A DNA stretch of 64,000 nucleotides from an uncultured Acetatifactor sp. (lineage in GTDB: Bacteria; Bacillota; Clostridia; Lachnospirales; Lachnospiraceae). The stretch lies in the NCBI GenBank assembly GCA_910577665.1, contig CAJTOJ010000008.1, positions 60,179 through 124,178 of the forward strand, read 5' to 3'. Shown here piece after piece: positions 44,096 to 53,279 of the stretch (position 1 is the stretch's first letter; each line of letters starts with the position of its first letter). Made by a program: the position numbers and the translations under genes. The notes under the pieces were generated by a model that made no database searches, had not been told where the DNA came from, and saw only the letters and a program-made list of their open reading frames with translations.

Positions 44096-47000
44096 ATGGA
44101 AGAAACAGCAGAAAACACATCCACACCTGGCACCCATCCGTCCCAGGCATCCCCCGCGCAACGCCCTACCCAGGCTTGTGACGGCAACCAGGCTGCCGCC
44201 CATGTGGCCTACGCTTACAGTGAGGTGGCGGCTATCTATCCCATCACACCCTCCTCCCCCATGGCCGAGCTGAATGACCAGTGGGCCGGGGAAGGCCGGA
44301 AAAACATATATGGCCAGTGCCTTACCATCTCCCAGCTCCAGTCAGAAGCCGGGGCTGCCGGGGCCATGCACGGCGCACTCCTGGCCGGGGCACTGTCTAC
44401 CACATTCACCTCCTCCCAGGGTCTTCTGCTGATGTTGCCGGATCTCTATCGCATGGCAGGGGAATTGCTTCCGGCAGTGATCCATGTGGCAGCCAGGACC
44501 ATCGCCACCCATGCCCTGTCCATCTTCGGCGACCACTCTGACGTGTATGCCTGCCGTCAGACAGGAGCGGCCATTTTCTTCAGCAGCAGTGTCCAGGAAG
44601 TGATGGACCTGACCCCGGTGTCCCACCTGGCAGCCCTGCAGGGAAGGATTCCCTTCCTGAACTGTTTTGACGGATTCCGCACTTCCCATGAGCTACAGAA
44701 AATCCAGGTCTGGGATTACGCAGACCTGCGTGACATGGCCGATGATGCCCCCCTGCTTCGTTTCCGGGAGAACTGTCTTCACCCCCATCACGGCAGGGCC
44801 TACGGCTCTGCCCAGAACCCGGACATCTTCTTCCAGAACAGGGAGGCCGCCAATCCCTTCTATGAGGCCCTGCCCGGGGTGGTAGAGACACAGCTTGCCA
44901 AGATCAACCATCGTCTGGGTACCTCCTACGGCCTTTTTGACTATTACGGTCATCCGAATGCCACCCATGTGCTGGTGGCCATGGGCAGTGTCTGTGAGAC
45001 CATACGGGAATACCTGGATACCGTTCCCCAGGCGACATATGGTCTTTTGCATGTGCACCTCTACCGTCCTTTCAGCGTGCGCCACTTTTTAGAGAAACTG
45101 CCCGACACAGTCAGACAGCTTTCTGTGCTGGACCGCACCAGGGAACCGGGTGCCCCCGGAGAACCCCTGTACCTGGATGTAGCCGCAGCCCTAAGCCAGG
45201 GAAACCGGACAGATATACGGCTCTGCGGCGGACGCTATGGCCTGGGTTCCAAGGATACCACACCTGCCCAGATCGCCGCTGTCTTCGCCAACCACTCTTT
45301 GACAAGGTTCACCATAGGCATTCAGGATGATGTAACCCACTTATCCCTGCCGGTACCGGATCTGCCAGACATTGCCCCGGAGGCTCTTTTTGCCTGCAAA
45401 TTCTGGGGACTGGGCGGGGATGGCACAGTCAGCGCCACTAAAAACATTTTGAAAATCGTGGCCAGTCATACCGATTTTACTGCCCAGGGGTATTTTGAAT
45501 ACGATTCCAAGAAGTCCAGGGGACTTACCATCTCCCACTTGAGATTCGGCAGGTTGCCAATCCACAGCGCCTACCTGATCACCCGGGCGGGTTTCGTAGC
45601 CTGCCACAATCCGGCCTATCTGCACAAGTACGCGGTGATGATAGAGGAGCTTACAGACAACGGCATATTCCTGCTGAACTGTCCTTACCAGGAAAAGGAG
45701 CTGGAAAACTATCTGCCGAACCTGGTAAAAGCCTACCTGGCCCGGCACCACATCCGATTCTACCTCATTGACGCCCTGGCCATTGGAAAGGAAATCGGTC
45801 TGAACAATAAGATCAGCACCATTCTCCAGGCAGCCTTCTTCGCCGTATCGGGGCTGCTTCCCGCCAGGGAGGCCAAAGAACGGATGAAGGAAGCTGCCAG
45901 GAAAAGCTATGGCAAGAGCGGGGAGAAGATCCTCAGGATGAACGAAGAAGCCATTGACCGGGGATTTGCGGAGGTCTTCCAGGTAGAAATTCCCGTTTCC
46001 TGGAAAAACTGCGGAACCGATCCTGCCAGTGTATCTCCCCCTGCAGGCACCGGGCAGGATGCTGTTTGCTGTCCCTCCCAGCAGGACTTTCCCCTGGACA
46101 ATGTCCCCTCTCCTGACCGCCCGGAACTTCTGTCCTATGTACGGCAGATCCAGCAGCCTGTCACAGACCAGCGGGGCAACCTGCTGCCTGTGTCTGCCTT
46201 CCTGCCCTACGCGGACGGCTATACGCCACCTGGCAGCACCGCCCATGAACGCCGGAACGTGGCCACGGAAGTCCCCCAGTGGAAGCCGGAGAACTGCATC
46301 CAGTGTAACCGTTGTTCCTTCGTATGCCCCCACGCCGTAATCCGCCCTGTGGTCATGGACCCGGCACAGGCACAGGCCGCCCCTGCCGGGATGCCCCAGG
46401 TTCCCATGCTGGGCCTTCCAGAGCATACTTTTGCCGTGACCATCTCCTATATGGACTGCACTGGCTGCGGAAGCTGTGCCGGAATCTGTCCCGGCAGGCA
46501 GGGACAAAAGGCCCTGGAAATGTGTCCTGTAAACCAGCACCAGGAAAAACAAGTCTATTTTGACTACGGCAAACACCTGTTGCCCGCCCGGCATGCCCTG
46601 GAGAAATTTAAGCCTGACACTTTGAAGGGCAGCCAGTTTCTACGCCCTCTGCTGGAGTTCTCCGGTGCCTGTGCAGGCTGCGGGGAAACCCCTTATGTGA
46701 AGCTCCTAACCCAGCTCTTCGGCTCCCGCATGTATATCGCCAACGCCACGGGCTGTAGCTCCATCTGGGGCAATTCCGCCCCTTCCTGCGCCTATGCCCT
46801 GGACGACCAGGGGCATGGCCCCGCCTGGTCCAACTCCCTGTTTGAGGACGGGGCCGAATTTGGCTACGGTATGCTCATGGCCCAGGAAGCCGCTGCCAGA
46901 CGTCTGGCATCCACAACTGCCCTCCCCGGACACCAGCCGGATGCACCTGCTGTCCAGGCCGAAACCAAGGATCCTGCTTCCACCATCCAGTGGGTCATAG

Positions 47001-47674
47001 GCGGTGATGGCTGGGCCTATGACATTGGCTTCGGAGGCCTGGATCATGTGCTGGCCAGTGGTAAGGATATCAACATCCTGGTGCTGGACACGGAAGTATA
47101 CTCCAATACCGGAGGCCAGGCTTCCAAAGCCACTCCCCTGGGATCCACAGCCAAATTCCTCTCCGGAGGCAAACAGACCCGGAAAAAAGACTTGGCCTCC
47201 ATAGCCATGACTTACGGCAATGTGTATGTGGCCCAGATCGCCATGGGTGCTGATTTCAACCAGACCCTGCGGGCTATCACGGAAGCTGCCGCCTACCCGG
47301 GCCCTTCCCTCATCATCGCCTATGCCACCTGCATTGCCCATGGCATACGCAGCGGCCTTGGCAGCAGTGCCCATGAGGAGAAAAAGGCTGTGGATGCAGG
47401 CTATTTCCACCTGTTCCGCTTCAATCCGGCCTTCCGGGAAAAGGGGCAAAATCCCTTTACCCTGGACAGCGGGGAACCTCATATGGATTACCAGGAATTC
47501 CTGGCAGGGGAGATCCGCTATAACGCCTTACAGCGCTACCAGCCCGAGCAGGCAAAGGAACTGTTCCAGAAGGCCGCCGCCCAGTCCAGGGAACGCTATC
47601 GCTATCTGAAACGGCTGGTGGATCTGTATGCCCCAGAAGAAACGGATAAAAGGGAAAGTCTGGAAGATTCGTAA
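44096..47674 (+). CDS. nifJ: Pyruvate:ferredoxin (flavodoxin) oxidoreductase
   Basis: Converts pyruvate and CoA to acetyl-CoA, CO2 and reduced ferredoxin; central to fermentation. The 1192-residue chain has all domains: pyrimidine-binding (DGNQAAAHVAYAYSEVAAIYPITPSS), domain II, CoA-binding domain, EKR region, two 4Fe-4S motifs (CIQCNRCSFVCPHA and CTGCGSCAGICPG, closing with CPV), the proximal-cluster Cys pair in CAGCGETPY, and the TPP motif GDGWAYDIGFGGLDH with NTGGQASKATP. The N-terminus is unusual: about 28 Thr/Pro/Ala/Gln-rich residues replace the usual short MxRKxKTM start. The SD lies in a hairpin. Rubredoxin follows 54 bp downstream. Confidence 0.96.
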   Translation: MEETAENTSTPGTHPSQASPAQRPTQACDGNQAAAHVAYAYSEVAAIYPITPSSPMAELNDQWAGEGRKNIYGQCLTISQLQSEAGAAGAMHGALLAGALSTTFTSSQGLLLMLPDLYRMAGELLPAVIHVAARTIATHALSIFGDHSDVYACRQTGAAIFFSSSVQEVMDLTPVSHLAALQGRIPFLNCFDGFRTSHELQKIQVWDYADLRDMADDAPLLRFRENCLHPHHGRAYGSAQNPDIFFQNREAANPFYEALPGVVETQLAKINHRLGTSYGLFDYYGHPNATHVLVAMGSVCETIREYLDTVPQATYGLLHVHLYRPFSVRHFLEKLPDTVRQLSVLDRTREPGAPGEPLYLDVAAALSQGNRTDIRLCGGRYGLGSKDTTPAQIAAVFANHSLTRFTIGIQDDVTHLSLPVPDLPDIAPEALFACKFWGLGGDGTVSATKNILKIVASHTDFTAQGYFEYDSKKSRGLTISHLRFGRLPIHSAYLITRAGFVACHNPAYLHKYAVMIEELTDNGIFLLNCPYQEKELENYLPNLVKAYLARHHIRFYLIDALAIGKEIGLNNKISTILQAAFFAVSGLLPAREAKERMKEAARKSYGKSGEKILRMNEEAIDRGFAEVFQVEIPVSWKNCGTDPASVSPPAGTGQDAVCCPSQQDFPLDNVPSPDRPELLSYVRQIQQPVTDQRGNLLPVSAFLPYADGYTPPGSTAHERRNVATEVPQWKPENCIQCNRCSFVCPHAVIRPVVMDPAQAQAAPAGMPQVPMLGLPEHTFAVTISYMDCTGCGSCAGICPGRQGQKALEMCPVNQHQEKQVYFDYGKHLLPARHALEKFKPDTLKGSQFLRPLLEFSGACAGCGETPYVKLLTQLFGSRMYIANATGCSSIWGNSAPSCAYALDDQGHGPAWSNSLFEDGAEFGYGMLMAQEAAARRLASTTALPGHQPDAPAVQAETKDPASTIQWVIGGDGWAYDIGFGGLDHVLASGKDINILVLDTEVYSNTGGQASKATPLGSTAKFLSGGKQTRKKDLASIAMTYGNVYVAQIAMGADFNQTLRAITEAAAYPGPSLIIAYATCIAHGIRSGLGSSAHEEKKAVDAGYFHLFRFNPAFREKGQNPFTLDSGEPHMDYQEFLAGEIRYNALQRYQPEQAKELFQKAAAQSRERYRYLKRLVDLYAPEETDKRESLEDS

Positions 47675-47728
47675 TGTACTGCCAGAAAATGCAGGAAAAG
47701 AAAAACAGACCAGGAGGTAAAAAATCCA

Positions 47729-47905
47729 ATGGATACAGAAAAATATCTATGTGAACCCTGTGGCTATGTCTATGACCCAGTGCTGGGAGATCCCGATGGC
47801 GGCATCTCCCCCGGCACTCCTTTTGAGGAGCTTCCCGATACCTGGGTATGTCCTTTCTGCGGAATGGGCAAAGAAGTATTCCTCCCTTATCCGGAACAGA
47901 CATAG
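47729..47905 (+). CDS. Rubredoxin
   Basis: Small electron-transfer protein of 58 residues with one Fe(Cys)4 site formed by Cys8 and Cys11 (CEPCGYVYDP) and Cys41 and Cys44 (CPFCGMGK). The conserved GYVYDP and PDTWVCP segments are intact. ATG follows AGGAGGTAAAAA. It is too short for a 60-residue ORF cutoff. Position after nifJ suggests it takes electrons from the ferredoxin pool, for example for peroxide or superoxide reduction. No rubrerythrin or desulfoferrodoxin is adjacent. Confidence 0.93.
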   Translation: MDTEKYLCEPCGYVYDPVLGDPDGGISPGTPFEELPDTWVCPFCGMGKEVFLPYPEQT

Positions 47906-47915
47906 ACAACAAGAT

Positions 47916-47996
47916 AGCGCTACCAGTGCTACGCACCCCTGGCGGCAAGAGCCAAATGGATGCTGACGCATCCGCCTGGCTCGTTGCCGCAGGAAT
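47916..47996 (+). repeat. Interspersed repeat R2, copy 2
   Basis: Near match to 38511-38586: ACCCCTGGCGGCA, GCCAAATGGATGCTGACGC, ATCCGCCTGGCTCGTTGC, GCAGGAAT. It fills the gap between rubredoxin and the convergent aminotransferase gene and touches the latter's stop codon. Confidence 0.75.
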
Positions 47997-49162
47997 CAGC
48001 GCAAGCCGAAATCCCGTATCCCCTTCTGCAGCCGGGACAGCCCCTGGATCAGTCTCTGCCTGGGACAGGCCGTATTCAAGCGCAGGAAACTGCGGCCCGG
48101 CGCACCATATTCTTCCCCTTCGGTCAGATACAGCCCCGTATCCGACCGGATGAATGCAGCCAGTTCCCCGGCATCCTCTGTGATGCCACTGCAGTCCAGC
48201 CACAGAAGGTAGGTGGCCTGGGAAGGCACCACCTTGATCCCGGGTATCTCTCTTTCCACCGTTTCCCTGACCAGATCTTTATTTCCCTTCAGATAAACGC
48301 GCAGCTCCTCCAGCCAGGCCTCTCCCTGCCCGAAGGCCGCCACAGCAGCCTGGATGGCAAAGGCATTGGGTTCTGCCACCTCGTCCGTATTCAGGCCCCG
48401 TTCCAGTTTGTGCCGGATATGGGGATCCGGCACCATCACTGCCGCTGTCTGCAGCCCCGCCAGGTTGAAGGTCTTGGTGGGTGCCAGGCAGGTGATGCTG
48501 TTATCCCTGCAGATCCGTGACACAGAGGCGAATGGTACATACTCACACCCTGGGTCCGTCAAGTCACAATGGATCTCATCGGAAAGCACCAGCACATGGT
48601 ACCTGTGACACAGTTCCCCGATCCTGGCAAGTGTCTCCTGGTCCCAGATTTTTCCCACCGGATTGTGCGGATTGCACAGCAGCATCAAGGTGGTCTGGGG
48701 ATCTGCCAGCTTCTCCTCCAGATCCCGGAAATCAATGGCATACCCTGTGCCGTCATAGACCAGGGGACTTTCCAGGATATTCCTTCCGTTGTTGCGGATG
48801 GAATTGAAAAAAATGTTGTATACCGGCGTCTGCACCAGCACATTTTCCCCCACTGTGGTAAGCTTCCGCACCGCGCTGGAAATAGCAGGCACCACCCCTG
48901 TGCAGAACACCAGCCAGTCCTTGTCCACCTCCAGATGATGCCTGCGGCTCCACCATCCCGCATACGCTTCATACCAGTCCGGTGTCACCACGCTGTAGCC
49001 AAAGACACCATGCGCCACCCTTGCTGCAAGCGCCTCTCTGATGGGTGGCGCTGTCTCAAAGTCCATATCCGCCACCCACATGGGCAGCTCCCCCTTAGGT
49101 ATATCCCATTTCAAGGATCCTGTACCCCGCCTGTCCGTCATTTTGTCAAAATCTGCTTTCAT
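47996..49162 (-). CDS. PatB/MalY-type PLP-dependent C-S lyase (aminotransferase class I/II fold)
   Basis: Probable cystathionine beta-lyase-like enzyme, 388 residues. N-terminal KWDIPKGELPMWVADMDF is the MalY/PatB hallmark; NPHNPVGKIW and LSDEIHCDL hold the PLP-contact Asn and Asp, the PLP Lys lies in APTKTFNLAGLQ, and the C-terminal Arg in FLRLNTACPR binds the carboxylate. The ATG at 49162 follows AAGGAG; the open frame runs to 49294 without a site. Substrate could be cystathionine, cysteine or other thiol-amino acids. It is convergent with the redox block. Confidence 0.9.
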   Translation of the reverse strand: MKADFDKMTDRRGTGSLKWDIPKGELPMWVADMDFETAPPIREALAARVAHGVFGYSVVTPDWYEAYAGWWSRRHHLEVDKDWLVFCTGVVPAISSAVRKLTTVGENVLVQTPVYNIFFNSIRNNGRNILESPLVYDGTGYAIDFRDLEEKLADPQTTLMLLCNPHNPVGKIWDQETLARIGELCHRYHVLVLSDEIHCDLTDPGCEYVPFASVSRICRDNSITCLAPTKTFNLAGLQTAAVMVPDPHIRHKLERGLNTDEVAEPNAFAIQAAVAAFGQGEAWLEELRVYLKGNKDLVRETVEREIPGIKVVPSQATYLLWLDCSGITEDAGELAAFIRSDTGLYLTEGEEYGAPGRSFLRLNTACPRQRLIQGLSRLQKGIRDFGLR

Positions 49163-49290
49163 GGCAATTCTCCTTGTCCTTACAGATCCTACCCACAGCT
49201 TTCCTCCACAGCGGCCTGGTTTCACAGACCCACATGCTGCCTGGTTCTCTGGACCAGGCCAGACTACAGGATGAAACCGCCCTGGCTTGT

Positions 49291-50166
49291 TCAATCCTCC
49301 CAGGATGCCCGTTGGGACTGCCTGCCAATCTCCCCGGCCTCAATCTTAGTCTGGTCCACCTTCACCTTCCGCCCGTCCAGGATCAGCTCCCCGATCCTGT
49401 CTGCCCGGATGATTCCCCCCCTGGGGTTGAACACACTGTCCACACTTCCCACAATCTCCACATCGGCCTGGGAATACTCGAAGGCCAGAGTGGTATTCAG
49501 CAGGCGGCAGTTTTTCATCACCAGGTTGTCAATATAGCACATCCCCTGCAGACTTTCTATCACACAGTCCACCAGGGTGATATCCCTGGAATTCCATCCC
49601 AGGTATTCCCCCGAGATAAAGGAATTGTATACGGTTACATGCTCTGCGTTCCAGAAAGCATCCTTGGACAACAGCCGTGAATCATGGATCTCCACATTGC
49701 GACAGCCATCAAAGCTGTAATTCCCCACCAGGGTAAAATTTTTCGCCACCACGTTCTTGCAGTTCATGGCAAAATAGTCCCCTTTGGCCGTCACCTGTTC
49801 CATCCGGACATCTTCACAATTCCACAATGTCTCGGCTGCATTGGGCATGTCCACATCCCGGAGGACGATCTGCTTCGACCGGCGGAAATTTTTGGGCGCC
49901 TCTATCACTGTGTGTTCCACGTTGATCTGCTCCGTATACCAGATGCCTGCCCTGGCCATGTCAAACAGACTGCAATCCCGCAGGGACACGTTTTTGCTAT
50001 ACCACAGAGGATATTTCCATTTAAACAACGTATTGTCTATGGCAAGATCCCGGCTCTCCTTCAGCGGAGACTCCCCGGCCTCAAACACACAATAGCTGAT
50101 ATGGGCATCCTGGGCCTGGAATAAGGCCCTCTCACCTGTCAATCTTTGTTCCTTGATCTCTCTCAT
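49291..50166 (-). CDS. DUF3737 protein, right-handed beta-helix-like
   Basis: A 291-residue cytoplasmic protein of the DUF3737 type, whose function is unknown. The sequence is a run of short beta-strand repeats of the form xxxxIxxCxFxxxxxLWxxxxVxLxxC (for example LWYSKNVSLRDCSLFD, LWNCEDVRMEQVTAKG, FWNAEHVTVYNSFISG, GWNSRDITLVDCVIES), which suggests a beta-helix as in pentapeptide- or pectate-lyase-like folds. It has no signal peptide. The ATG follows GGAGGTG; the leader contains a hairpin-plus-SD module shared with the pilC leader. Transcribed with the C-S lyase, 128 bp downstream. Confidence 0.8.
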   Translation of the reverse strand: MREIKEQRLTGERALFQAQDAHISYCVFEAGESPLKESRDLAIDNTLFKWKYPLWYSKNVSLRDCSLFDMARAGIWYTEQINVEHTVIEAPKNFRRSKQIVLRDVDMPNAAETLWNCEDVRMEQVTAKGDYFAMNCKNVVAKNFTLVGNYSFDGCRNVEIHDSRLLSKDAFWNAEHVTVYNSFISGEYLGWNSRDITLVDCVIESLQGMCYIDNLVMKNCRLLNTTLAFEYSQADVEIVGSVDSVFNPRGGIIRADRIGELILDGRKVKVDQTKIEAGEIGRQSQRASWED

Positions 50167-50206
50167 TTTTACACCTCCATATGCGCTTCAGCGCATATAC
50201 CAATCA
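50167..50206 (-). repeat. Hairpin-plus-ribosome-site leader module R3, copy 1 (DUF3737 gene)
   Basis: Minus strand TGATTGGTATATGCGC-TGAA-GCGCATATGGAGGTG leads directly into the ATG. A further CGCATGTGGAGGTGTAAG lies about 60 bp upstream, so the SD part is itself duplicated. A related module precedes pilC at 56196-56236. Confidence 0.6.
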
Positions 50207-50209
50207 AAA

Positions 50210-50232
50210 TTTGAAAGTTTACTTTCAAACTT
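50210..50232 (-). terminator. Short hairpin after the MATE gene
   Basis: TTTGAAAG-TAAA-CTTTCAAA followed by TTTTG on the minus strand, about 55 bp after the MATE stop; a weak intrinsic terminator. Confidence 0.4.
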
Positions 50233-50285
50233 ACACCTCCACATGCGTCTTCCATATTACACCAATTTTCCCAAAACTGCAAACA

Positions 50286-51653
50286 TTAACCCTGCTCCAG
50301 CCTGTCAAAACTATGGATCCAGTCTGCCTTGAAGAAATACACCAGAAACACTATGCTGCTCAAGGACCAGGTGAGCGGATAGGCGCTGAACACCATTTCA
50401 ATCCGGGGGTAAAAATGCAGGGCCAGGGTGATATACGTCACCCGGACCAGACACCAGCACCCCAGCATGGTAAACATGGGAACGGTAGCCTTGCCTGCCC
50501 CCCGCATGATCCCGGCAATGCAGTGGGATAAAGCCAGCAGACAGTAAAAAAGGGACTCCACCCTGGCCTGTCGCACACCGAATGTCAGCACCTCCGAAGA
50601 AGTGCTGAACAGACCGATCAGGACAGGTGCCAGAAGCCAGAACACAATTCCCACCAGTTCTGCCACCGATATGGAGCAGAGGATGCCGAATCTCACTCCC
50701 TTTTTCACCCGCTCATACTGTCTGGCCCCCAGATTCTGCCCCACGAATGTGGACAGCGCCATGGAGAAACAGGTAATCGGCAGAAACGCAAATCCTTCCA
50801 CCTTGGCATAGGCACCGCATCCGGCCATGGCAAACTGGCCAAAGGCATTGATATTGGTCTGTACCACCAGGTTTGCCAGCGCAATCACAGAGTTCTGTAC
50901 ACCGGAGGGCAGTCCGAAACGCACAATCTTTCCCAGACTCTCCCTGTGGAATCCCACTTCCCTAAGGGAGAGTCTGTAGGACTCTCTGCTGCGGATCAGC
51001 TGCAGCATACACAGCAGGGCACTGATCCCCTGGGAAATGGTAGTGGCCAGGGCTGCTGCCCCCACTCCCAGGCGGAATCCTCCCACCAGGACCAGGTCAA
51101 GGGTCACATTCACAAGGGATGAGAATATCAGGTAATATAGCGGATGCCTGCTATCCCCTACTGCCTGCAGGATCCCTACAAATATATTGTACAAGACCGT
51201 AAAAATAATACCGCAGAAATAGAAACGGAAATACTCTATGGACTGGGGCAGTACATCTGCCGGGGTCTGCATCCAGCGCAGGATGGTAGGTGTCATCCCC
51301 ACTCCCAGCACTGTCAGTATGCCTCCTGCCACCAGCCCGAAGGCCACATCTGTGTGGATGGCCAGCCGCATGGCTTTCTCGTTCTTCGCCCCATATTCCT
51401 TGGCAATGATGACCCCTGCCCCCATGGCCACTCCCTGAAAAAACCCCACCAGCATGAAGATCAGGCTGCCGGAGGAGCTTACCGCCGCAAGAGCCTGGTC
51501 CCCCAGGAATTTCCCCACAATCAGAGAGTCAAAGGTGTTGTACAACTGTTGGAAAACCTGTCCCAGGAAAATAGGAAGCGCAAAAAACAGCAACTTCTTC
51601 CAGATCGTCCCTTCGGTAAGGCTATTCTTCTGTGTCTGATTTGTCCCATCCAT
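50286..51653 (-). CDS. MATE family efflux transporter
   Basis: Membrane pump of 455 residues with 12 predicted helices, exporting cationic compounds with Na+ or H+ exchange. Typical segments are ALPIFLGQVFQQLYNTFDSLIVGKFLG near the N-terminus, GVAMGAGVIIAKEYGA, and MALSTFVGQNLGA in the second half. The ATG at 51653 (MDGTNQTQKN) follows GGGGGGATCG; the upstream open frame to 51935 has no ribosome site and unlikely composition. No regulator is adjacent. Confidence 0.92.
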   Translation of the reverse strand: MDGTNQTQKNSLTEGTIWKKLLFFALPIFLGQVFQQLYNTFDSLIVGKFLGDQALAAVSSSGSLIFMLVGFFQGVAMGAGVIIAKEYGAKNEKAMRLAIHTDVAFGLVAGGILTVLGVGMTPTILRWMQTPADVLPQSIEYFRFYFCGIIFTVLYNIFVGILQAVGDSRHPLYYLIFSSLVNVTLDLVLVGGFRLGVGAAALATTISQGISALLCMLQLIRSRESYRLSLREVGFHRESLGKIVRFGLPSGVQNSVIALANLVVQTNINAFGQFAMAGCGAYAKVEGFAFLPITCFSMALSTFVGQNLGARQYERVKKGVRFGILCSISVAELVGIVFWLLAPVLIGLFSTSSEVLTFGVRQARVESLFYCLLALSHCIAGIMRGAGKATVPMFTMLGCWCLVRVTYITLALHFYPRIEMVFSAYPLTWSLSSIVFLVYFFKADWIHSFDRLEQG

Positions 51654-51856
51654 TTCGATCCCCCCTATCCTTACAGCTCCCGAATATTTTTCCCGTTGCA
51701 TACCTAGGGATTCCCCCATATCTGCCCGGGTCTGCCAGACAGTACAAAAGAAGCACCCGAAACTACATAATCCAAAAAGAAAGAAAAATTGGAAATGACA
51801 AAAATAAGCCCGGCGATTGCCAAAGTCTGCAATAACTGGTCTTACTTTTGCTTTTC

Positions 51857-52078
51857 CTATAGCCATATAGTTTTTGTTGCTTTTCCTTCCTTGTACAGGC
51901 GGTAAGCTGTGTACATTCCAATCAGTTGGCTCCACTTGTGGTCACTGAGTCCTTCCGGCTGGGGCACCAGGATATCCAGTGACTGCATAACCCGCCGGTT
52001 GGCTTCTTCATAATACTGTTCCATCAGCGCATGTTCATCGTGCTTCAATGTCACTGTTTTTGGATCATCTGCCCACAC
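51857..52078 (-). CDS. Small hypothetical protein
   Basis: A 73-residue frame starting at GTG (an internal ATG would give 55 residues, MEQYYEEANRR...). It is polar and helix-like, without a membrane segment, ending YRLYKEGKATKTIWL. Neither start has a convincing ribosome site. The composition looks coding rather than a shadow, since no gene is on the other strand. It follows pilT by 75 bp and may be the end of that operon or a gene remnant. I do not recognise it. Confidence 0.45.
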   Translation of the reverse strand: MWADDPKTVTLKHDEHALMEQYYEEANRRVMQSLDILVPQPEGLSDHKWSQLIGMYTAYRLYKEGKATKTIWL

Positions 52079-52152
52079 ACGGCATGGCGGTCATCCCAGT
52101 CTTTGAGAAGACAATATGCTTGCTTCTTGCGCTGTCCGGGAACTGTTTTACC

Positions 52153-53211
52153 CTATATACTCAGCCGTTTCACCATGGCATCATAGTGGATGCAGGAGAC
52201 AAGCGCCGTCTCCCTGGTGATCCTGCCCTGCCTGTACAGCTTCAACAGGCTTCCGTCCATAGTGCACATCCCCTGGTCCGCACCGGACTGCATCTCCTGA
52301 TCCAGCTGGTGCAGCTTATCTTCCCGGATCATATTCTGAACGGCGTTTGTGGTCTTCATGATCTCGAAGACCGGAACCTGACGGCCATCCACATCCGGAA
52401 CCAGCTGCTGGCAGACAACCCCCTTCAGGATCTGGGCAATCTGCATCTTCACCTGTTGCTGCTGATTGGCCGGGAACACATCCAGGATACGGCTGATGGT
52501 ATTGGCAGCACTGCTGGTATGCAGGGTACTGAACAGGAGGACACCTGTCTCTGCTGCAGTGATGGCAGCGGATATGGTATCATAGTCCCGCATCTCCCCC
52601 AGAAGCACCACATCCGGACTTTCCCGCAGGGCAGACCGCAGGGCCGGCAGATACCCTGGCGTGTCTATGGATATCTCCCTCTGGGTCACAATAGCCTTGT
52701 CATGGCGGTAGATATATTCGATAGGATCTTCCATGGTGATGATATGGCAGTCCCTGCTCTTATTGATCCTGTCGATCATACAGGCCAGCGTAGTGGATTT
52801 ACCGGTTCCAGCAGCTCCGGTGATCAGCACAAGTCCTTTTTTGTTCTCGGCCAGGGATAGCACCGCTTCCGGTATCCCCAGCTGTACCGGATCCGGCAAG
52901 CCAAAACGGATCAGACGGATCACTGCCGCCAGGGAGCCTCTCTGCCTGAATACATTGACCCGGAACCGTCCCAGCTGGGAGATGGCAAAGGAAAAATCAT
53001 CGTCCTCCCCTCGGTCCAGATTGGTTCTCTCCCGCTTGCTGATCTCATAGATCTGGTCAATATACCGTATGGTCATATCCGGCATCAAGATACCACCTTC
53101 CAGGCGCTCCTGTCTGCCGTTGATCTTGTATGTAATCGGAAGGCCTGATACCAGAAAGATATCGGAAGCACTGGCTTCCACAGCCCCTTTCATGATTTCC
53201 TGTATATCCAT
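52153..53211 (-). CDS. pilT: PilT-family ATPase (type IV pilus retraction/twitching)
   Basis: Hexameric ATPase of 352 residues. Walker A is GAAGTGKST (132-140), Asp box IITMEDPIEY, Walker B VVLLGEMRD and His box LLFSTLHTSSAA; the PilT-specific N-terminal PAS-like domain is present. The usual PilT C-terminal AIRNLIRE is replaced by AVQNMIRED, a minor variation. ATG at 53211 follows AAGGGAG. It is the only ATPase in this pilus-like operon; no PilB extension ATPase is within the window. Confidence 0.93.
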   Translation of the reverse strand: MDIQEIMKGAVEASASDIFLVSGLPITYKINGRQERLEGGILMPDMTIRYIDQIYEISKRERTNLDRGEDDDFSFAISQLGRFRVNVFRQRGSLAAVIRLIRFGLPDPVQLGIPEAVLSLAENKKGLVLITGAAGTGKSTTLACMIDRINKSRDCHIITMEDPIEYIYRHDKAIVTQREISIDTPGYLPALRSALRESPDVVLLGEMRDYDTISAAITAAETGVLLFSTLHTSSAANTISRILDVFPANQQQQVKMQIAQILKGVVCQQLVPDVDGRQVPVFEIMKTTNAVQNMIREDKLHQLDQEMQSGADQGMCTMDGSLLKLYRQGRITRETALVSCIHYDAMVKRLSI

Positions 53212-53279
53212 CTTCTCTCTCCCTTCGAATCTGCCCTCCACCGGATGCAGGCTCATATGATCAGACAGCAGGGGTGTCC

